A DNA stretch of 6,780 bases from JBBRYB01 sp038238115 (GTDB lineage Bacteria; Actinomycetota; Actinomycetes; Propionibacteriales; Nocardioidaceae), in assembly GCA_038238115.1 (NCBI GenBank), contig JBBRYB010000131.1:1-6780 (forward strand), given 5' to 3'. Positions 5,501-6,780 of this stretch are shown here, in pieces (the stretch's first letter is position 1; each line of letters opens with the position of its first letter). Made by a program: the position numbers and the translations under genes. A model generated the notes under the pieces. It saw only the letters and a list, made by a program, of their open reading frames with translations. It did no database searches and had not been told where the DNA came from.

Positions 5501-6327
5501 AGGTACCAATCGACGTGGACGGCAGCGGTCGTCAGTCACTGTTTGTGCGGTCGCCGCAATGGGCCGGACTGTTCCAGTTGACGAACTCGGTGATGCGCTG
5601 TCCCTGGATGACTGGTGACCCGGCGGCCAATCAAGACTGGATCGGAGGCTGGCATCTTGGCGTGCAGGATCGGGTGGTTGCCGGCACCTTCCGCGGCGGG
5701 GAGGCAGCCGACCTGTTCATTCGCAGTCCGCAGTGGGCGGGGCTGTTGGCCTGGACTGGCGACGGGTTGGACACCGTGTGGATGTCAGGTGACCCGGCGG
5801 CGAACGCCAACTGGCTGGACGGCTGGCACCTCGGACCGCAGGATCGGGAAAGTGTCGGTCGTTTCACGGGCGCTTCCGACCAGATTCTGGTCCGCAGCCG
5901 ACGCTGGGCGGGCATTTTCAGGTGGAACGAAGGTGCGTCGACCATGGAATGTCCGTGGATGACTGGTGACCCGGGATCTAATCAGGACTGGATCGGCGGC
6001 TGGCATCTGGATGCCCGTGACAGGGTGACTGTGGCAGACGTCGACGGTGACGGACGCGACGAAGTCTTCATCCGTAGCGCCAAGTGGGCAGGCCTGCTCG
6101 TCGGCGCAGGTGCTGGATTGGCGTCGGATATGGTGCAAGCAAACAATATCGGCACCTGGATGTTCAACAGGTTCGACGACGCGTGCGCTCTTCGTCGCCG
6201 TAGCGGCGCAGCAGCACTGTTCCTGCACCACCCCTGGGGATGGACGGCAACCGCTGACTTCGTCGGCGCTGGCCAGCCGCGAAGCTTCCAACTAACCAAC
6301 GCCCACTTCCGCGTTCTCACCGCCTGA
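2506..6327 (+). CDS. M6-type (immune inhibitor A-like) metalloprotease fused to two predicted beta-propellers
   Basis: A 1273-residue protein predicted to cleave proteins through a zinc-dependent M6-like domain (about 66-470). Visible marks are NYWSTLSYGKLQVSV (115-129; the family's YY-x-x-x-SYGKL), HEHGHNFLNSGDMYG (233-247; HExxH with E234 as general base, compare family HEFGHxLGLPDLYD), GYWDLLG (254-260), NEYFLLEFR (321-329), PGGLLITHVN (345-354) and DVEEADG (372-378). Residues 490-1273 form 14 W-rich repeats of about 58 residues with DxDGDG loops. ATG 2506 follows GAGAGGTG with a five-base spacer; an in-frame TAG at 2443 and the lack of another standard start in between exclude a longer protein. 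Oddly for this secreted family, no signal peptide is seen, and WDLL stands where WDLM is usual. It is divergent from the hydroxylase/glycosyltransferase operon, suggesting a shared pathway. M6-like fold is confident; activity and target are unknown. Confidence 0.88.
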   Translation: MPESLQKKLPAFGDAPSCVSPEQRHPIDRLPVDHFLIPLIKDTFPNLLAQEKTWLHTLSADGTALTRTYAIVALFFNLGDPGSLDNAANYTNTATGDITTWLAVGTPNRSTFLHNYWSTLSYGKLQVSVAPNTDAAGVPQLPTINPASNNADDWGNIAQQIVQLNPERVWQIAGSIADSGVRVIPSLVVVQNYDTHASAVLQWNWSFSSGGNNYRVDDICHVRMTDGIDVEAHEHGHNFLNSGDMYGGGGGKIGYWDLLGDALGPGKMSDTSSYFKEKLGWLSFNEVINGPVAPAEELRLRPYATTGDCYKVVPDPAHNPNEYFLLEFRVSTANDPWTPDGSRNPGGLLITHVNTRIGEDGSTSTSSSPFMDVEEADGNDGKCWDDRGICDVPWSDFPNATVRDAGASAFPPNNWPEPDRPMGTLFPAGARASFTPTSDPSSAFYGGRDSGLSITDIRLQDGNCLFTLALAGNDQNALALSDHWQRYVADFDGDGLDELLVFTGSTLALVDVCENEFHVVWRADDQLGEWRFGPNDRFTVGDFNGDGRADVFVRSDQWAGLFISDGASLSQVWITEDPSTGGDWVGGWHLGASDRTWAGDFDGDGRTDLFVRSPEWAVVLRSTGLGFETAWMSGDPAQDANWIGGWHLGAGDQHLVGDFDGDGRDDIFVHNGGWAGLLLSNGAGFDEAWMTGDPGQNGNWVGGWHVGAGDRFVAGDFNGDGSTDLWVHNGGWAAVWRSTGRGFEETWISGDPGTNGNWVEGWHLGQNDRYVCADFNGDGRDDLFVRSAQWAALLLSDGDQFHVQAMTGDPATNGNWIGPVHLTSSDDVEYPAQLHYLPQRALFQARADRTTAAFTPLAGDNGFYLDACWIGPDQFAARDQVVPVARYLTGHFTDARSDAVVVSDGSSLALWTHLETRPQLLGRFGPWIGGWHLGPQDRFTVADLDGDGKDELFVRSPGWAAVLRWRAETRNFVCDWISGDPAANANWVDGWHLGALDHEVPIDVDGSGRQSLFVRSPQWAGLFQLTNSVMRCPWMTGDPAANQDWIGGWHLGVQDRVVAGTFRGGEAADLFIRSPQWAGLLAWTGDGLDTVWMSGDPAANANWLDGWHLGPQDRESVGRFTGASDQILVRSRRWAGIFRWNEGASTMECPWMTGDPGSNQDWIGGWHLDARDRVTVADVDGDGRDEVFIRSAKWAGLLVGAGAGLASDMVQANNIGTWMFNRFDDACALRRRSGAAALFLHHPWGWTATADFVGAGQPRSFQLTNAHFRVLTA
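3973..6324 (+). repeat. 14 protein-level propeller blades in two sets of seven
   Basis: Within the preceding gene, units begin near residues 490, 542, 600, 658, 716, 774 and about 829 (set 1), then 891, 943, 1003, 1061, 1119, 1178 and about 1225 (set 2). Most are exactly 58 residues apart. The consensus is DFDGDGRxDLFVRS, then WAGLL, then GxGFxxxWMSGDPAxNxNW, then GGWHLGxxDR. The first unit of each set is short (52 residues), contains S[TS]LAL and lacks the GDP segment; the last unit of each set is degenerate. Eight units keep an intact DxDGDG calcium loop (490, 542, 600, 658, 716, 774, 943, 1178); 1003 is partial, and 891, 1061 and 1119 have lost it. This is FG-GAP/VCBS/PVL-like architecture. 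Confidence 0.8.
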
Positions 6328-6374
6328 ACGCATGGAGAACGCAAGTAGTCGGCGGCCCCAGGGCAGCGTCGGCG

Positions 6375-6640
6375 TCAACTGGCGAGCTCCTGGCGGATGA
6401 TCGGATAGGTTTCGTGGGCTGCCCGCTGCCCTAGGAACACGTCGAGGTGGCCGTAGCCGGCGATCCGGTGCAGACTGTCCCGCCTTGGCCGGTGCTGGTT
6501 GAGGAAGTCGAATGTGCGTTGCTGGCTCTATGCCCGGAAGCAGTGATTGTTCTCCCCCGCGAGTAGGACGGCACTGTTGCATATGAGCCAACGCGGGGGG
6601 CTGGCACAGCAAATCCTCCTGCAAGCTGCCCCGCGACGAG
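6375..6640 (-). pseudogene. Alpha/beta-hydrolase C-terminal remnant with nonsense codon
   Basis: Minus-strand frame reading PPRWL, AVLLAGENNHCFRA, TAG (6530-6528), SQQRTFDFLNQH, then AGYGHLDVFLGQRAAHETYP and IIRQELAS, ending TGA 6377-6375. This matches the end of alpha/beta hydrolases related to those found with GMC/cholesterol-oxidase-type proteins, where a GEENxCFLPESTxRTF segment precedes GYGHLDxFxGxxAAxDVYPxI. The GYGHLD histidine is the expected catalytic His. The in-frame TAG aligns with the family Glu, so a GAG to TAG change would explain it. The catalytic serine region is absent, and on the upstream side the sequence meets the end of an IS21-family element near 6641. It is convergent with the protease gene, 47 nt away. 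Non-functional remnant; the exact family is recalled by motif, not searched. Confidence 0.65.
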
Positions 6641-6779
6641 TGTCAACGGCCAGTTCGTGGTCCCCGCTGGTGGCCATGTAGAAGTCCCCACTCTTCGTTG
6701 TTGTTCTGCTGTTCTTGGTTCGGGTGCCTCCCTTCGCTCGGGCTTGTTTCATCCGGTAGCTCTCACCGTCGGTGACGAC
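6528..6779 (-). CDS. istB: IS21-family helper ATPase IstB, C-terminus, read through into the hydrolase remnant
   Basis: The minus-strand frame entering from the right edge begins VVTDGESYRMKQARAKGG, then TRTKNSRTTTKSG. A DGxSYR[LM]+xxR segment after a histidine-rich helix is the usual C-terminal end of IstB, the AAA+ ATPase that helps IS21 transposase IstA select and capture target DNA; the ATPase core lies outside the window. No stop occurs before the presumed element end near 6641, so the frame continues in phase through the hydrolase remnant to TAG 6530-6528. A chimeric tail of about 37 residues would be added if the gene is expressed. The IstB assignment rests on a short segment and is moderate. 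Confidence 0.55.
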   Translation of the reverse strand, partial: VVTDGESYRMKQARAKGGTRTKNSRTTTKSGDFYMATSGDHELAVDTRRGAACRRICCASPPRWLICNSAVLLAGENNHCFRA

Positions 6780-6780
6780 G
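6641..6780 (-). mobile_element. Terminus of an IS21-family insertion sequence (partial)
   Basis: The plus strand begins TGTCAACGGCCAGTTCG at 6641, giving the TG...CA end expected of IS21 elements, and this lies just beyond the istB 3' end, where the right terminus of such elements falls. Two imperfect repeats (6648-6665 and 6672-6689) sit immediately inside, as IS21 elements usually carry. Alpha/beta-hydrolase sequence begins directly outside. The other end and any target duplication lie beyond the window, so the boundary is an estimate good to within several bases. Confidence 0.5.
6648..6689. repeat. Two imperfect 18-bp subterminal direct repeats, period 24
   Basis: GGCCAGTTCGTGGTCCCC (6648-6665) and GGCCATGTAGAAGTCCCC (6672-6689) share 13 of 18 positions, including identical GGCCA and TCCCC ends. 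IS21-family elements carry such multiple end repeats as transposase (IstA) binding sites, which supports the element boundary near 6641. Confidence 0.5.

Noticed and set aside
3973..6324. Regular repeats as a CRISPR or non-coding array
   Set aside because: Periodicity is 174 bp (58 codons), conserved at protein level with silent-site drift, and lies in one continuous reading frame.
6360..6432. 9-bp inverted repeat (AGGGCAGCG and its complement) between the convergent gene ends as a terminator
   Set aside because: The loop is 55 nt, there is no T-run, and the right arm lies inside the hydrolase remnant coding sequence.
1..6780. tRNA, rRNA or riboswitch
   Set aside because: I saw no cloverleaf, rRNA-like or known riboswitch pattern on either strand, though only reading by eye was possible.

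Overview
The window reads as high-GC DNA, most likely from an actinomycete: third codon positions are mostly G or C, start sites carry AGGAGG-like ribosome binding sites, and the edges hold IS630-like and IS21-like insertion sequence remains. Without a database search the genus cannot be given. It looks like an accessory island between decayed mobile elements.

Layout. Positions 1-58 hold the last codons of an unidentified gene. Positions 152-298 hold the C-terminal scrap of an IS630-type transposase. Positions 349-2193 are a minus-strand operon read in the order 2193 to 349. Its genes are a GT60-type glycosyltransferase (Pfam 'GlcNAc' family), a prolyl-4-hydroxylase-like 2-oxoglutarate/Fe(II) oxygenase whose TTG start overlaps the glycosyltransferase stop, and a small Pro/Gly-rich protein with a strong ribosome binding site but a one-base frame disruption. 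A 312-bp divergent intergenic region follows, with a perfect 14-bp inverted repeat and four copies of GCCAAGG. Positions 2506-6327 (+) encode a 1273-residue protein with an M6-type (immune inhibitor A-like) metalloprotease domain followed by 14 blade-like repeats, best read as two seven-bladed beta-propellers with calcium-loop motifs. The right edge holds a decayed alpha/beta-hydrolase 3' end with a nonsense codon, abutting the terminus of an IS21-family element that runs off the window with the C-terminus of its IstB ATPase.

How it may work together (inference). In Dictyostelium a prolyl 4-hydroxylase makes hydroxyproline on Skp1 and a GT60 enzyme caps it with GlcNAc. Here the same two enzyme families are translationally coupled in a bacterium. 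The next gene encodes a small protein with a PPGGPPPGP segment, an attractive candidate acceptor. The divergent gene joins a protease to propellers that resemble, in blade number and length, the GlcNAc-binding fungal lectin PVL. A 'hydroxylate, glycosylate, then recognise or cleave' cassette is the main hypothesis. The enzyme family calls are strong; the substrate and lectin roles are unproven.
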